Positions 62,887-64,000 of a DNA stretch of 64,000 bases are shown here, piece after piece. Source of the DNA: JANRLF01 sp033762815 (GTDB taxonomy: Bacteria; Bacteroidota; Bacteroidia; Chitinophagales; CAIOSU01); the NCBI GenBank assembly GCA_033762815.1, contig JANRLF010000012.1, forward strand, positions 1 through 64,000, written 5' to 3'. A program made the position numbers and the translations under genes. Under the pieces are notes generated by a model. That model made no database searches. It saw only the letters and a program-made list of their open reading frames with translations, and had not been told where the DNA came from. The stretch's first letter is position 1. Each line of letters begins with the position of its first letter.

Positions 62887-64000
62887 TTATGCTTTGGCTC
62901 TGTCTGCCAACAACTGCTTGTAGAGTGATTCCATGTCCCTTACCAAACGCATAAAATGATACTTATCAATAACATATTTACTTGCGTCTTTGCCCATAAT
63001 ATGCCTTAGTTGATCATTCTCCACCAAAGTAATTATATGGTTGGCAAACTGCACTGTATTGCCGGTTTCTGACAACAACGCGGTTACATTTGGCCGCACC
63101 ACATCCTTAATACCCCCTACTGCTGTTGATACTATAGGCTTATTCGCTGCCTGGGCTTCAATCAAGCTTACGGGTGTTCCTTCGTTAAATGAGGTTAGCG
63201 CCACAATATCTACCCCAGCATAGGCCACATCTACATCCTTTATCCATGAAGTAAAGGTAATTAGGGCTTTTCTTTCAATATCCACCTCGGTGGTATATGC
63301 TATGCCTTTTTCTCTCACATATTGTTCCAACATAGCCCTGTCTTCACCATCGCCAATAATAAATGCCCTTATTTTTTTATTAGTCTTCTCTTGGGCTATG
63401 GTTATAGCATCAATGAATAAAGGGTGGTTCTTGATAGGCACCAACCGGCCTACGATACCTATCGCTATCTCATCATCATCAATAACATATTTCTTCCTAA
63501 AGATTTGGCGCTTTTCCTCAATATCCTGCTGAAATCGAGTGAGGTCAAACCCTAAGGGAATTACTACGGCTTTATCAGGGCTGCATACCTTATACTTTTC
63601 TGTTAGTTCGGCTTTTTGCAATTCGCTGATAGCTATAATACGGGTACTCCTCCTAGCCAAATACCGTTCGATTTCTAAAAAAACCCTGGTCTTAATAGGA
63701 TTAAAATAGGAGTGGAACACATGGCCGTGAAAGGTGTGCACAATAACAGGCACATTGCATTGATGTGCTGCCAGCCTACCTAGGGCACCTGCCTTTGCAG
63801 CATGGGTATGCACTATATCAGGCTTGAAATCCTTAATTATCTGCTTTACCTCGGCAAAGGCTTTCCTATCCCTGAAGGGGTTGATGCTTCGGTGCATGTC
63901 AGCAATGTATTTAGGCTGCAAGCCCATACCCTCGGCAATGAAAGCTGAACTGGCCTCAGTTTCATCGTGCATGCCCGATACAAGCAATGTTTCAAACTCG
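62887..64000 (-). CDS. GT4-family glycosyltransferase, N-terminus beyond window end
   Basis: At least 371 residues are in the window; the frame is still open at 64000 (EFETLLVSGMHDE upstream of the apparent ATG at 63987), so the true start is outside. GT4 motifs: PDIVHTHAAKAGALGRLAA, FHGHVFHSYFNP, RIIAISELQKAEL, VIPLGFDLTRF and the donor site FNEGTPVSLIEAQAANKPIVST. It adds a sugar to the growing polysaccharide. It lies 42 bases before the Wza-like gene. Confidence 0.88.
   Translation of the reverse strand, partial: EFETLLVSGMHDETEASSAFIAEGMGLQPKYIADMHRSINPFRDRKAFAEVKQIIKDFKPDIVHTHAAKAGALGRLAAHQCNVPVIVHTFHGHVFHSYFNPIKTRVFLEIERYLARRSTRIIAISELQKAELTEKYKVCSPDKAVVIPLGFDLTRFQQDIEEKRQIFRKKYVIDDDEIAIGIVGRLVPIKNHPLFIDAITIAQEKTNKKIRAFIIGDGEDRAMLEQYVREKGIAYTTEVDIERKALITFTSWIKDVDVAYAGVDIVALTSFNEGTPVSLIEAQAANKPIVSTAVGGIKDVVRPNVTALLSETGNTVQFANHIITLVENDQLRHIMGKDASKYVIDKYHFMRLVRDMESLYKQLLADRAKA

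Overview
The window reads as chromosomal DNA of a Bacteroidota bacterium, probably a Chitinophagales- or Cytophagales-like free-living species. The grounds are type IX secretion sorting domains (types A and B), SprB-type repeats, a TonB-dependent receptor with a carboxypeptidase-like N-terminal domain, DUF4199 and BatA-type proteins, start codons without Shine-Dalgarno sites, and promoters of the Bacteroidota form TTG-N(17-23)-TAnnTTTG. Genus cannot be fixed from this sequence alone. No rRNA, complete tRNA, CRISPR array or intact insertion sequence was seen.

Layout. 1-302 is the edge of a GC-rich, phage-like gene, followed by an intergenic stretch holding one copy of a palindromic dispersed repeat whose second, inverted copy lies at 54191-54395. 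800-16375 is mostly housekeeping and stress functions: flavin-type stress protein, DMT exporter, ClC chloride channel with CBS domains, family 2 glycosyltransferase, L,D-transpeptidase, a long PurF-like amidotransferase, a membrane-anchored patatin, RlmD, and an RsbU/RsbV/RsbW-type partner-switching module. 16569-34573 is a cell-surface region: a TonB-dependent receptor, two tandem paralogous giant proteins with 11 and 10 SprB-type repeats, and a 2377-residue mosaic surface protein with glycine-rich triplet-repeat tracts. 34735-40771 holds small unrelated genes, some of them orphans.

40847-48030 is one long plus-strand run with short gaps or overlaps: a BatA-type von Willebrand protein, a dihydroorotase-like protein lacking its metal ligands, a DUF4199 membrane protein, three family 2 glycosyltransferases and a sedoheptulose-7-phosphate isomerase. 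It looks like an envelope-glycan operon in which the dihydroorotase homologue has probably left pyrimidine synthesis. 48041-54031 carries a secreted endonuclease/phosphatase-type protein, DUF488, a thioredoxin gene with a one-base frameshift, a ParE-type toxin-antitoxin pair, a phosphodiesterase, a dienelactone hydrolase and an acyl-CoA synthetase.

55046-58465 includes a SlyD-like isomerase and three genes that fit tryptophan breakdown by the kynurenine/2-aminomuconate route: tryptophan 2,3-dioxygenase, an aminomuconate-semialdehyde-type dehydrogenase and a RidA-family aminomuconate deaminase. 58516-64000 (minus strand) is an exopolysaccharide operon: GT4 glycosyltransferase (cut by the window end), Wza-like exporter, Wzc-like tyrosine autokinase with a tyrosine/glycine tail, and a WecA-like initiating transferase.

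The items most worth following are the ligand-less dihydroorotase in its conserved-looking operon, the tandem SprB proteins sharing an undescribed cysteine-rich N-terminal module, the GGC triplet tracts that could switch a surface protein on and off, the palindromic repeat with swapped arms, and the near-leaderless promoter geometry.
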